64,000 nt of DNA from Dermanyssus gallinae. Lineage: Eukaryota > Arthropoda > Arachnida > Mesostigmata > Dermanyssidae. The notes under the pieces are model-generated. The model made no database searches. It was not told the origin of the DNA and worked only from the letters and a program-made list of their open reading frames with translations. This document shows, one piece after another, positions 40,213 to 52,621 of the stretch. Within the stretch, counting starts at the first letter, position 1. Each line of letters starts with the position of its first letter. The DNA is taken from assembly GCA_003439945.1 (NCBI GenBank), contig QVRM01004003.1, positions 695,501-759,500 of the forward strand, read 5' to 3'. The position numbers were made by a program, and so were the translations under genes.

Positions 40213-40494
40213 GGGATTAGTGCGCTAGTCATGGTTGTCATCTACCGGTCCCCGGTTCGATCCCTGTTGTTGATCGAATTTTCTTTGGGCAATCCTCATT
40301 GAGATTAGATGAATAACCATACCGCTGAGGGTCAGCGGCCATGCTGCCACAAGGACTGTTAGGAAAACCCTAGATACCTTAACATGTCCGGCTCTCGGTG
40401 CTTTGAAGATATACCTCAGGTTGAGTTCCAAGCCCGTAGGGGACGGAGGATAGCCTAGAATTAAAAACAACCACCTTAAAAAATGTTTTAATTT
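40213..40494 (+). mobile_element. SINE family C with 14-bp target-site duplication
   Basis: A 282-bp element with a pol III-like head: A-box-like GGATTAGTGCGCTAGTC near the start and a consensus B box GGTTCGATCCC at about 40252-40262. The body is non-coding and the tail is A/T-rich (TTAAAAAATGTTTTAATTTT). It is bounded by a perfect 14-bp direct repeat. No second copy was found in the window. Confidence 0.85.
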
Positions 40495-40508
40495 TAGAGT
40501 CGCTAGCT
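40495..40508 (+). repeat. Target-site duplication of SINE C (right)
   Basis: Second copy of TAGAGTCGCTAGCT. Confidence 0.9.
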
Positions 40509-40872
40509 TGCAACGAGCTCTGAGTCTGGTTTCCCAAACTGATACGACGACGATGACGACGACGGTTATAGACAGTTTGCGCGGGCTAAGTAAAATGACG
40601 TCTTCACCATCTTATTACCTTCTGTCCTTCTACCCTAGCAGTAAGTTGGGCCAACGTCCGTCGATGCTGCTGCCAACAATGATGCTAGATTGTTTTGTTA
40701 TTGCCGGCGCGATAATAGCTTAATAGCGTCAGCTCGTCCAAATAGACCTGTTCGGAGGACGGGCTGACGCCATTAAACACCGTGACACGCGCGGCATGAC
40801 AACACACGCGATATCTGGCGTTATCTGAACTAGAAACAACGCGATCAGACAGACGCCGGAGCAACGTCACTA

Positions 40873-40985
40873 GCCAAATGACAACTGTGATGCTTGGCTT
40901 TCCAGTAGAGAACGCTACATAGGTCACAAGTTCTATGGCGAGTATTGATATGCGTGTACGTATATATATATATATATATATATAT
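40873..40985 (+). repeat. Repeat family F, copy 2
   Basis: GCCAAATGACAACTGT...GGCTTTCCAGTAGAGAACGC...GATATGCGTGTACG then (TA)n, matching 39509-39625. Confidence 0.75.
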
Positions 40986-41039
40986 ACATTTTTTGTTTTC
41001 TGTATATCGCCAGCAGTAGTTTGGCTTAACCAGCGTTTA

Positions 41040-41960
41040 GTCCGCCGCCGCCGCCGCCACCTCACGCGCAACCCAAGATCGAGGCCAACCAAATGACACG
41101 CGAGACGTTTGAAACCGACCGTTCGAGACAAATAGCTCAGGAGGAGGTTCCATTGTGTCATGGAAGAAATCTCAAACCATACCATAACAGTAATGGCAGT
41201 AATTAACAGCAATGGCAGTGACAACAGCAGCAGCAGCAGCGGCGGCAAGCAGCGCTGGCAGCAGAGACTGTGTAACTGTGAAAAAACCCCGAAGATTGCA
41301 TCGGCGAGTTCGCCGTACTCGCTCGAGCAGCCCAGATTCGAGCCTGGCACCTGGCTGGCACAGGCTATCGACCGACCGATGATGATAATGATGATGACCG
41401 GTGATAATGGTCAGATGATGGCTTCTTGAGAGATTTGTTGTTTAAGAAAGCAAGGGCTGTGCTGCTGCTGTTGTGGTTCAAGGACGTTGACGACCTACGT
41501 CGTTACTGACGGTCTGCTGCTGTTGCTGTTGCCGCTGAAGCTGCTGAACTAGATAGCAGAGGACACAATGAGTGGGCCGAGGAGATCGGCGATCGACAAC
41601 ACCTGTTGGTGTTGTTTATGTCCTGCTGAGCTGCTGGTAAACGGGCAGTTGTCGGCCGGGCGGGCGGCAGTTCGACATCTGCACGACATCTGCACGACAG
41701 TGTCAGGACGCCTGCTGCTGCTGCTGTTGTCGTTGTCGAAAAGCCGTTCAACATGTGTCTGTAGTAGGCTGGGTTGGTTCTGTCTGGCCGCTTTGAGCCC
41801 GGGTGGCGGTGTGACCCACGTGACACATTATGTTACTGCGCCGCCTGGTACGGTGGTGTAACGATGGTGCCCGCTATCTCGCGAGAACGCCATCGCCGCT
41901 GCCGCCGTCGATTGCGTAGATGCGGCCGGGCGGCAGGTCAAGGTGCTTGCCTACAACGAC
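41040..41960. other. GC- and CAG/CTG-rich block
   Basis: Contains GCC x5 near 41043-41060, CAG runs near 41224-41240 and CTG runs near 41460-41480 and 41713-41727. Open frames occur on both strands, but composition explains them. It could be the 5' region of an unseen gene, as at 3.7-5.3 kb. Confidence 0.3.
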
Positions 41961-42023
41961 AACCACTACCAGTTGACACCTGAGAGAGAGAGCGCGAGAG
42001 AACCGGAGAAAGAGATAAAGATA

Positions 42024-42025
42024 TA

Positions 42026-42095
<70 letters not shown>
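42024..42095. repeat. (TA)n microsatellite
   Basis: About 70 bp of TA. Confidence 0.97.
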
Positions 42096-42097
<2 letters not shown>

Positions 42098-42327
42098 TCC
42101 ATCACTATCTCTATGAGTGGTGTATGGGACTTCGAATCTGCGAGTACGCTCTTGGGGCTCGGCGTCACGAAGACAAACCTTATGGATCTTACCGTCTTAA
42201 CGTTGCAAGGAACCTTGAGGATGTACCGCTCGCACCGGGTCCATAAGAGCGGGGGCTACCATCAAGCAAGGACACGGACAGCTGATTCTTAACCTCACGT
42301 GACACCTTTTTACCACCATTGATTATT

Positions 42328-42410
42328 ACTCGGCGAGCACTGCCGAGTGTGCAAACGTATTGTAAATGATTAATAAATCATCAGAATATTTTCTATAAAG
42401 AGAGAGAGAG
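42328..42410 (+). repeat. Repeat family E, copy 2
   Basis: GAGCACTGCCGAGTGTGC to AATGATTAATAAATCATC, then an AT-rich stretch and (GA)n. Confidence 0.75.
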
Positions 42411-44520
42411 AGGACTCGTCAGCGGTCGGGCGACATCTGTGGCTTGTTATGTAGGCTAACGGTGTAATTGTCAGCTAACTGGAGGTAGGCAAAGAACGAG
42501 GCGGAAGAAGTAGACGAAGATGTTTATTGTTTTCATTTATTTCATATGATATGTGTACTCCTCCTACATGATACTTGGGGGCTGAATGTAACGCCAGAGT
42601 GCATAACCTACTCGAGAGAGCTAGGCTTCTATGTCTAGTAGACTAATGGAACACATTTTAATAGGTTGGCTGACAGGCAGGCGAAGTAACCGAAACATAA
42701 AGGCAAAATGCTAAAGCTTATGCCATGGATCAGAATGCGAGTGTCTCAATGAAGGGCATCAGAGACGCAACTTCTTAAATCGTTACTTATTGGAATATTG
42801 GAACATGTTTCACACTGTAGATCTTCGCGTTCTACTGGACGATTTTGAGTGGTGGTCTGGTCAAATTCGAGACTTCGAAGTTGGACATATTGACGTTTGA
42901 GATTTGACGGATCTCGAAAGCGAGCTGTTGAAAAACACCCTTCCAGACGTACCAATAAGTTTCCTATCCAGCCCTACTATTAAATAGGGTGGCAATATTT
43001 GATGCGCCGTAAGCTTTTCCGTTCGTTGAGTTATACTTCAGTGGGGATTTACCTAGTAATTGCGGGTTTCAAGAGAGAACCGGCACTACAGGAAGACGAG
43101 AAAGAGAGAGAAAACATAGAATAAACCGCTCGAGTAGCTCGCTTCTTAGTTACGAAAAAAACATGGATGATGAAATTTAAAGCGAAACTCTGCCCGCAAA
43201 TGGAAGTGATTTGAGTACACGTCCTTATGCAGCCACATCATAGCTTACTGACTGCCGACGAGATAGATGTGTATTCCTAAATAGAAATGATCCTTTATTT
43301 TAAAATACCCTCCTGCGCGAGTCAAAGAAATTCTTACTCAATATTGCGATATATTGAGTGTAATTCCTATCTCCTTCCATTCCTTTATTCATATTATAAT
43401 CAATACACTAAGAATTACAATATCCGCAGTTCCGTTAAATAAGCCAAGCTTGCGGTGTGGTGTCTAGACGGCAGCTACTAATAGACTCTTATTATTTGTA
43501 TTTAAATGCGAGGTTATGAATAACGGTCTTAAATTACATGACCCACTCGCTAAATTGAGAATCTATTCAGTGTGCCCGGTCGTATAGGAACTTTGATTTC
43601 CTATTAAAAAAATCACAAGATTCACTTTACAAATTCATGAAAACAATCATACGGGTGGGTTTTCGCCGTTTGACAGCTTGAGCTTTACTTCAAACCTATA
43701 AAGCTAGAGTAACTTCAAATTGCAGTCCGCGCGGCAGACACCGCGTGTGCATTCGAATCAGTTGTGCATTGCCAAAATTGGCCACAATGCTTCAGGACTA
43801 CTTACTGACGTGATGTTCGCGCACTAAAGGAACTTGCTTGGGATGCATCAATCAACCGGTACTTTAATGCGGGACGCAACTGTTCGTACAAAGTTCTGTC
43901 TACGAGCACTCGCCAAGAGCGACGGTAGTGGCTCGGAGTGCCTCGAAAACAATTTATATGGCTGGCGTACGTATAGGCATAGACGTGTAGGTCCAAAGGT
44001 CTAAGAGATCGCCTATATACGCCCAGTATTGAGTGAAAAAGTAGAACTTGGGGAGCTCACTGGTTTCTTGCTCTGATATGATCTGTGGTCGCTGTCATGA
44101 TCATATGATAACGACCCTATTATCGATAGATATGAACCTCAGGGGACATGCGACCTCGCGTTGCACTGTTTGCTACTGGAAACTTAGAACAGCCTATATT
44201 CCTTAATTTAATGGGTGGAGGAACAGGTGGAAAACCCTACCAATGCAGGACTGGGAGCGCGTCCGCCCAGTGATACCGTGACACTATGGCGAGGAGGACA
44301 CACGATTGATGAGCATGCCGCCTTGCCTACACATGTGGGAAAAAAACGAGAAACATTGTGACGAGACTCGAGCAGGTGGCCTCCTACTAGAGACAAGAGC
44401 ACAACGCGTCGATGCTACACTCGACGAGATACGTGCTAGATAAGATATACGTGCACTATCAGGAGGTATAGTGTGGCGCAAAGCAATCCGTGTACGGGCT
44501 TTACTCTTCAATTCCCTTAG
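42411..44520. other. Unannotated stretch
   Basis: No gene or repeat recognised. Minus-strand frames around 43802-44511 carry no known motif. Confidence 0.5.
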
Positions 44521-44527
44521 AGAAATG

Positions 44528-44660
44528 AGCTCTCCGCGCTTACAGGCAAAGCCCCCGGACCAGACGAAGGAATATTAGAGCGATCGAAGGCGTACTTGGG
44601 AAGACTAGACAGGATAGATCGAAATTTAGTGGCTAGAAGTACGTGGCGCCACTGCTCCTC
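44528..44660 (+). pseudogene. LINE RT fragment (GKAPGPD motif)
   Basis: Reads ALTGKAPGPDEGILE, the motif just upstream of RT in R1, I and Jockey-type elements (GKAPGPDGI). Only about 40 codons are recognisable, with stops soon after. Confidence 0.4.
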
Positions 44661-45124
44661 TCTTATGTGAGGAGCGTTGGTGTAGATGCAATGTCTTCCA
44701 TCGTCCCCTAAAATGAATGGCTGTTGAGACTATAAATGATGCCATTAAGCAGCTCAGAGGCAACAATTGGTTTCTACTCAATCTCTATAGCCCCTTAACT
44801 AGAACTTCAAATACTACTAATTAAAATTCACCCTACGGTTACCACTACAACAACTAGGGTCAATTTTATATATATATATATATGCGAGCATAGAGTAAAC
44901 GCGCTAGAATCACGATTAGTACATTTATCTTTTATTTATCATTTGGTACTTTTTCGTTTGTTTTGCTTGCATGACAATTTTTCATTGTTGTTGATACAAT
45001 TGTTGTGGTTTCTTCTGTTTTGTGTGTTTAGTGTCGTCATATTTGCTCTTTATAAGTGTACGTTATGTGTCAGTTGTTTATTATTATTGGTTGCCATCAT
45101 AACCTTCAAGTTGTTTCAAAGTTC

Positions 45125-45238
45125 AAAGACTTCTCTTCGGGATGCAGACTGGCTTGGGAAGCAGGTTTGCGGGATCTGATCCGCCCCGATCTGAATTTCG
45201 ACCAATTGAATGGAGATCTGAATGCGCGCTTCTTTTAG
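45125..45238 (+). CDS. Candidate terminal exon of an unidentified gene
   Basis: A frame reading FKDFSSGCRLAWEAG then LRDLIRPDLNFDQLNGDLNA and RFF ends in TAG at 45238. Composition is protein-like and unlike the surrounding AT-rich DNA. Acceptor-like AGs (TTCAAG, TTTCAAAG) lie just upstream after a T-rich stretch. No upstream exon or family was recognised. It could equally be a transposon fragment. Confidence 0.3.
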   Translation, partial: KDFSSGCRLAWEAGLRDLIRPDLNFDQLNGDLNARFF

Positions 45239-45309
45239 TTTGTATTTCACAGCCGTCCCGCCGCTGCCCGTGAGAGTTCTCCAACTATGTATGTATGTGT
45301 ACATCAATA

Positions 45310-45313
<4 letters not shown>

Positions 45314-45384
<71 letters not shown>
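45314..45384. repeat. (TA)n microsatellite
   Basis: About 70 bp of TA. Confidence 0.97.
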
Positions 45385-45388
<4 letters not shown>

Positions 45389-46800
45389 AATCTCTATCTA
45401 ATGTTTAAATGTTTATATATATACATACAACGACAAGCTCGCTGCACAAATATTGAACAATCAATCCGGACAACATTAACAATCTTTAAACTGCTCGCCT
45501 TTTCTTGTTTTGATATAGTCAGCTGTTATGGACATCATGTAATACGACTTCATGGTGTCAAAAATGAATGAATCTTAGGAATATAATTGATTCCTGAGAG
45601 TGCAAGCATAGGAGTGCAACTAACCGATGAATCTTTACAGATAAATGCGTGTAATAATAAGACGATGATTTGATGAGAGGGTGTCCAGCTTACAGTGAGC
45701 TGCGGTCTAGCCCTTTGACGACCAGGCCCTAAACCAAACGAATCCAGCCGAATCCGTTCTCCAGTGTTCACCACACTTGGAGAACATTGTGGATTCAGTT
45801 CACATTAATGTTCAAACCATCATCATTCGTGTGTAGTTAGCGGTAGTACTGGTACACTAGTAGTTCAAAAGCAGAAGAGAACACTCGTGGACTCTCATGT
45901 TGCGCCGTGTTGCAAATTCCTGATAGCGATGTACACTGCTCAGAGGGGCAGAGGTGAAGCCTGAGAGAAGATCCCGCGCCTGGCGCTTAATAAGGAAGAA
46001 CACGTTCGCTGCCTTGCCTTTCTGCCTGCCGGCCGGCGATAGTGTATATGCATACGACCCGTATTCGTTTAAGTTGAACGTGAATCTCTGCAGAGAGATT
46101 TAGTATTATGCTCCAGTTCGAACGTGATGTAATGCTTCATGTTATTGCTTATTGCGCTTTCCCGTTTGCCGCTGGGCATCCATCCCCTCACACGTACGAT
46201 TACGCGTCAGCCCAGTAAGAGACGGTCGATGTGCCTCGACTGAGAACCGGACGAACTGAAGGTCACTGGAATAGCGGAACAGCCCAGGATTGGCGTCGTG
46301 TTTGAGCGCACCAGTGCAGAGAAAGCTGCTGGCTAGGAGCGCTGGCTCTATGCAATGACGTTTCTTTGCTTTGAATACCACCAAGGATGTAAGTGCATTT
46401 AAAGAAATGAGAATCGTTCCCGCCACAGGAATGATTGTGACCGACAAAGACGTTTCATGCGTTTGATTCGGAGGTAACAGGAGGAGCTGCTGTCGTTCGT
46501 CTTACGTCTGTACTTTGTTTAGCTACCCGTCCATACGTTCGGATTAAATAGCAACGGCATATAGGCAAAGCAAACCAGTATCATCAGTCAAGTATCAACC
46601 AACCGCAAACGGTAGTAGTGCGAAAATAGCACAAACACTCTGATGAGTGAAGAGTGATTGAGTAGATACATATTGTCAGTGCATTGTTGCGTTGGCCGAC
46701 CCTGCCTAGTTTGGGTGTCCCTGCGGCCGCCAGCTGAGATGTGTTTTAGGCACAGCCATAACACCTCCGTCGGCTCTCAGGCAAACGGTTTCGTCGAAGT
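45385..46800. other. Unannotated stretch
   Basis: No repeat recognised. A minus-strand frame at 46142-46447 has one hydrophobic segment but no ATG and no recognisable homology. Confidence 0.45.
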
Positions 46801-47255
46801 GCGAAAGGTTGAAATATTAAAGACATATATATATATATATATCTATATATATATCCTGCCTTTGCCAGCACGTTACAAGAAAATGCATCTGAACGTTTTT
46901 TTTGGTTAATGAAAACGAGCACTGCCGAGTGTGCAAACGTATTGTAAATGATTAATAAATTATCACAATATTTTCTTTATATATATATATATATATATTG
47001 CCTTTGCCAGCACGTCACAAGAGAATGCATCTGAACGGTTTTGTTTAGTTAACGTCGACAACAAACCGTGCGGGCAGCGGTGGCGGAAATTAAGGTAGAA
47101 AGAAAATGTGAAAGGGAGAAATGTTAAAGACACACATATATATATATATATATCTTGCTTTTGCCAACACGTTACAAGCGAATGTATCTGAACGGTTTTG
47201 TTTGGCTAATGTCGACAACAAACACGGTGTGGGGCAGCGGTGGCGGAAATTAACA
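46801..47255 (+). repeat. Three diverged copies of a microsatellite-bearing module
   Basis: The pattern (TA)n, then TTTGCCAGCACGTTACAAG, GAATGCATCTGAACGGTTTT and GGCAGCGGTGGCGGAAATTA starts near 46858, 46999 and 47154. Copy 1 is interrupted by a repeat-E copy. Copies 2 and 3 are more complete. Confidence 0.8.
46916..46999 (+). repeat. Repeat family E, copy 3
   Basis: GAGCACTGCCGAGTGTGC to AATGATTAATAAATTATC, then (TA)n at 46977-46999. Nested in the triplicated module. Confidence 0.75.
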
Positions 47256-47263
47256 ACACAACG

Positions 47264-47298
47264 ACGACGACGACGACGACGACGACAACAACGACGAA
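47264..47298. repeat. (ACG)n microsatellite
   Basis: Ten or so ACG/ACA triplets ending the third module. Confidence 0.85.
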
Positions 47299-48309
47299 GA
47301 GAAAGTCGAGAAGAATAGGAACAAAGCACGACGTTATTGTCTAGTGACGAGTGTGCGTTCAAATTTGCGCCTGCGGAGCTTTCAGTCTGGTGAGCGTCCC
47401 TTTTGCCCGGCGTGCTCCCGCCGTAGTCCGTATGAGCTTACCTACGCTACCATATTACACGAGGCCACGACGTCATGATGGCGGGATGGCGATGAGGTCG
47501 CACACAATAAGTCCGCATATCATTGTTTAGACTTCATTTCAGCTGCAGCAGCTGCCACTCGCTGCTGCTGCTGCCGACGTCGACGTCGACGACGACAACA
47601 ACACTCAGTGATTTGATCGTTGAACTTCGATCGTTGGCCGTCGCTATATGGAGGAGAGGGAGCCGCGTGGACGAGCTTGACCTTGACCGTGACCTTGACC
47701 ATATAGACCTTAATGACCTTGAAGAAGATGAAGGTGGTGAAGGTGATGAAGGTGAAGGTGATGGTGATGATGATGATGCTGTGCTGTTTGTCGTGACGAT
47801 GGCGGTAATGCTGGTGGTATTTGATGCATGGCTGGATAAATGGATGGATAGACTGGATGGATAGACTACTTCATCATTCGCTGGACCGCCGCCTTCTGGC
47901 CGCCGTGCACCGCCGTTGGGTGGGGCTGACGCACGCGTGTCTGCCTATATAGTATGCAGTTTGGCTGTGTTAGGGCCGTATAGTAGATGGGTCTGTGCGC
48001 TGCACTGATATGTGCCCTGCAATAGCCGTGGTGGTCCGTAGTAGTAGTAGTAGTAGAATTAGTCGTAGTCGTCTATTGCGTGCACGGGAATGGAAGATGA
48101 TTCGCGGCTGGTCGTCTCCAGGGCGGCGCAGGTCCCCTCTCACTGAACTCGATGCCCCTCTTGTGCCTACCAGTAATCTAGCCATTCAGTGATTTGGTCA
48201 TCAGTCGTTTGATCTGTCTGTTATAGTCTGCTCTAATAGAAGAACCATTGAAGGGTGGCCAAGTTGAACGAGCGAATAGAGAAGAATGAAGGGAATGAGG
48301 AACGCGCGC

Positions 48310-48425
48310 ATCAGAGAGAGAGAGAGATAGAGAGAGAGAAAGAGACAGATTGATAGGGTTATTCGGAGAAGAGAAGAGAGAAGTCAAAACGGAGAGCGAG
48401 AGAGAGAGAGAGAGAGAAAAAGAGC
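48310..48425. repeat. (GA)n-rich tract
   Basis: Two GA microsatellite runs within a purine-rich stretch. Confidence 0.9.
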
Positions 48426-48429
48426 AAGA

Positions 48430-51400
48430 GAGACTGAATTGTTCTACCTAGCAAACTCCTGCCAAATGCATATTTGATCAGCTTTTATACGCAATCCCAT
48501 CTCATTGTTTGATCACCGTCTCCATGTGTGTTCTGTTCATTGCTCGCCTTAATCTAACTCTCCATGGTCCCTGTTATGTCGACGTAACGACGTAATAGCG
48601 GCTGGCACAGAAATCCAACATTGCATTTTAAATATATATATATATATATATATAGTTCTCTTTGTCGGTGTAGCTAAACAAGCACTAGCAGGTTTTGCGG
48701 TGACGCTATGAATACTCTCGACGATACGCAAGTACTGCTCGCCGGCCGTTGCTGCCGGAACAAGAGTAACAGCTAGACTAATGCAAAGACGGACATTTTG
48801 ACGAACAATTTCTGTGTGAGCCGTTTGTAGAATAACTGCTGCGTGTTACTTACTCGACTACGACTACTACAATACTATCATCTTCTAGTACTACTATTCT
48901 AACTGTAGGCGATCGAGCGTTTGTTCAACCAGACAACCAGAGTGTCAAGTCAATATAAGTCTAATTGGTCTAACAACAAGCTTGGACGACTCCGATCATG
49001 GGTCGTCGGTCCAACGTTGTCGTGTCGCATCACAACGCTTGCTATGGATAAAAAGATTGAAGCTGAACAACGTAGTTGCTATGATGGGAAGAAGAAGTAT
49101 TATATAATATTTCATTGCAGGCCTAGGCAGCCTGTTTCCTCACGGGAACGAAGCACAGCAGGAATAAGCAAAACATTACGGAGGAGCTACAAAGCTAACC
49201 ATTGACGCATCTAACTACTCGCTCTAACCTGCCCCCCCCCCTTAATCTTCATTAGGCGGCAACGCTATTCGTAATAGTTAGTCAGGAAAGAAGGTTGTGC
49301 CCAGGCCGTACCTCCACCCCCCTTCCCGCTTGCCCCCACGACAAGCGACCTTCCGAGCAGAAAGAGAGGCTTCGCCGCAGAGCTAGCAGTAGTCTATGAA
49401 GTGATCCCATTCAAAGTAAATACTAGCATATTGTATCATGGAGACCACCCGTCAGGTTTCGGATCGATCTGTCAATCGATGAAGCGGCCCGTCACTGCGA
49501 CGGCCCTCCCGATGCACTGGCTGCTGCAAGTTCTCAGCCTCACTACAGCAGGCCTGCCCGGCATGCCTGTGCTAAAATAATAGATTGTGTATATGTAAAT
49601 GTAAATATATGGTAAATATCAACATCTATATTTATTTAGCTGTCTAGTAACCGAGCATCTTCCTCGGATAACTACCCGCAACAAAAAATAGTTAGATTCT
49701 CTTGCGATCGTTGCGATAATCTAGTTTACTGCTATCGTTACCGTTGTTGTTGCTGCTGATTCGCTTTATGTAGCATCGACTAGGGTCTGCTCCAGGCCGC
49801 TTACAGCTTACTTTTCTACCTATCAGCATTTGCCTTGTTATTGAATTACCGACACCAAGACAGTGCGTCAATTGCCTGTTCCGGCTGCTACCGTCGGCTC
49901 TACAAGATATCAACTCTTCGTTTTTTGAAACAGTTCCTCTGTCCGTTGTCTACCCGTGCTTTTCAGCTACTGTCTATCTCCAGCTAGCTCCCAAGCATAT
50001 CACATCCTGTCTTTCTTTGAACTACACTTATCTAACGACCGACATGTGTTTGAGGCTATTTAGCTAAACTAGATCTCTATCAATTTAGTCAGATTACAAA
50101 GAGGAAGCGCCGCTGTAACTTCGATCTCTGCGATGACGATTCGAATTTGTTCACTTAGAAATATACCGGCTATTTGAGTTGTGTGCATATATATATATAT
50201 ATATACTAACCCACCTAAATATCGACAACTATATCAGCTGCATGATTTGCGCCTTATCGCACACACCGATAAATACGTATATATATGTAGATAGGTCGTC
50301 CGACTAATATCGATATCGACAACGTTTTCGTCATTGTTCCTAAAATAACCGGCATAGGATTGCCTCATCTGATACGAAAACTAAATTGTGATCGTTACCT
50401 GAGCTTGAACAATTTGCAAACAACGTGTCTGCCTTATCGGGCAGTTGTCACACTTTAAGTTGCCGCTCTTGGTTATTCGGCTGTGCTCTCGGAACGCGAA
50501 GAAATAGATTCGTAACTTCACAGTGGATATATAGCCTCCGAGCACGCCCAGATATCTTTGTTCGTTTTGCCAGATTACAAATAAATAAACGATGATGATG
50601 ATGATGCTCGTCCTAATAGTGATGACCCCATGATTGCGGCGATGACCGGCTTATTCTTGCTGACCGATATGTTTACGCTTAAAGTTATATATGCAGTATG
50701 GTACGTGTATATGGGGCCCAACGCCCATGCAACGTTGGTCGAATGAATAGGTCCAATTGAAGGACCTGTCAAAGTTGCTGCCAGAAGCTACCAAAGGTGT
50801 GCGTTTTCCCGTTGATAGCTGGCTGTGTTTAGCAGAGATAACAACTGCTAAACGAGGCCCAACACGCAATTTGGTCATTGTTGGCGTTGCGTTTACCGTT
50901 GTCGTTGTTGTTGTTGTTCCTAATGCTATCGGTATTCTTAGTGTTGTTTTTGCTATTGTTGCTGTTGGTGTTGTTGTTGTTGTTGCTGTGATGGTTTTAG
51001 TTACTCAACGTTGGGTTCCCTGCCCTATTCCTCCCCCAGCTGAGCATCCGCTGAGCCATTGCTAAGTATGAGCGACGAATGGCAACACACAGCCAATCCG
51101 AGAAGCCGACGAGTCCATTCCCTCCTTTCACGACTTCTTGCAGTTCACGTTGGTCACGCAGTCGATTGCTGGCCTAGATGGTCGGTCACGCTTTCGGTGC
51201 GTCCTTTTTCTTATTGTCGTGGCCGTCTGCCTTTTCTCTCCCTGATTCTTCGGATCGTCCTCGGTAGTTTTCGAGTCGTACTCCCTGAAACGATGCCAAC
51301 AAAAGACGCAAGACGTTGTGACTCACTGACTGGACAGATTTTTCCTGCTGAATCGAGATTTTTTTTGATAATGTACGCGCAGCGAACAATACCGCATTAA

Positions 51401-52530
51401 GCGCTCGCGGCGCACAGAGACGATCCTATAATCTAATTGTTCAATCTGACCTTCGGGACGTTTTGTCGTGGGCGACAGTGCTAGCTGTGGTCGTGCATGA
51501 TCGCTGTCGCTTTTAGTTCGCTATTTTCTGTTCCAGCAGCTAGATCTGCATGTGACCGCTATCTTTGATCTTCAACGTCGCTCCCTTGGCACCACGGGGA
51601 TAAGCGATTGTTTATTTCAAATAACTTTAAGCTATATAGTCAAATCTGTTTTTTTTTTCTGTAACTATCCAATGTTATTGAAAATTGATTAGTTCTTAGT
51701 ATAACAATCGCTAGAAGAGTAGAGTGAACGCCACGCAAGCCGAACGAACAACGGCCATGAGCTGTTTGTTCTCCATTAAGCCGGTATTCTGTCACGACGC
51801 TGTATGTGTGACAGCACACAAAGAGCAATGACATTGTTGGCGTGGTACCAGCGCTATGACGCGCGAACGACTCTAATGCTGACTGACAGCCAAGAATAAT
51901 GCATATACACGCGGCTTAAATTCGCTCGTCTAGACTAATAATGATAATAATCCCTTGCATCGTAATCGTCATCAGATGTATAGCATAACAGTCCAAGTGC
52001 CTCGCTCGCCCTACCGTTGTCGGCAGCAACGCAGAGGGGTAGAGATTCTATGCATTGGCGATAGAGGAGTGGCTACAAACCGTTGGCAACCGAGTGCGTC
52101 GAGTGTGACTGACACCAAAAAATAATATTGTGCAGTCGTTGGCTAGCTAAACAACTGGCGTCGGCAAGCGGCCACATCATTGTAGCAACGTTGCCTCACC
52201 AACCGAGCGCTTGCACTCTTTATGTGCGCGGGCAAATCTCTTACTTGGTAAAGCGTGTAGCTTCAACTTGTACAAATTGTTCAAAAGGCTGCATGAATCA
52301 ATTCAGTGCAGGGCTGACATTGAAAACTCGTCGTCCCTTAGCCGCTCTAAGCCGTTCGACATAAGGTGTAAAATCGGTCTCTAAATGTGATATGGACGTT
52401 TTCCAACCTGCGTGGGACCAAAGAAGCTGACTTTGACATATGTCTGGTCGATATTGTACGAGGTCAATAAGAGGCAGTTTAGAGACTAAATGCATTCCAC
52501 AAGACTTCTAAAAATAATCTGTTCAATATG
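48430..52530. other. Unannotated stretch with short simple repeats
   Basis: Contains (TA)n at 48632-48653 and 50188-50205, a C10-11 homopolymer near 49231-49241, (GAT)n near 50590-50606 and a GTT-rich segment near 50895-50990. No exon or transposon recognised. Confidence 0.45.
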
Positions 52531-52584
52531 ATATATATATATATATATAAATTAAAAATAAAATAAAATATATATAAATAAATA

Positions 52585-52615
<31 letters not shown>

Positions 52616-52621
52616 CATTTA

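Noticed and set aside
40213..40270. Possible tRNA gene from the consensus B box
   Set aside because: No cloverleaf is evident; it is the head of a 282-bp element bounded by target-site duplications.
41160..41861. Several 90-100 codon ORFs in the CAG/CTG-rich block
   Set aside because: Overlapping frames on both strands caused by low stop-codon density in GC-rich triplet DNA.
46142..46447. Minus-strand frame with a hydrophobic membrane-like segment
   Set aside because: No ATG, no recognisable family and no clear splice sites; too weak to call a gene.
47523..47864. 113-codon plus-strand ORF with acidic EGEGDGDDDD tail
   Set aside because: Triplet-rich GAT/GGT/GAC DNA explains the frame; no domain or splice context.
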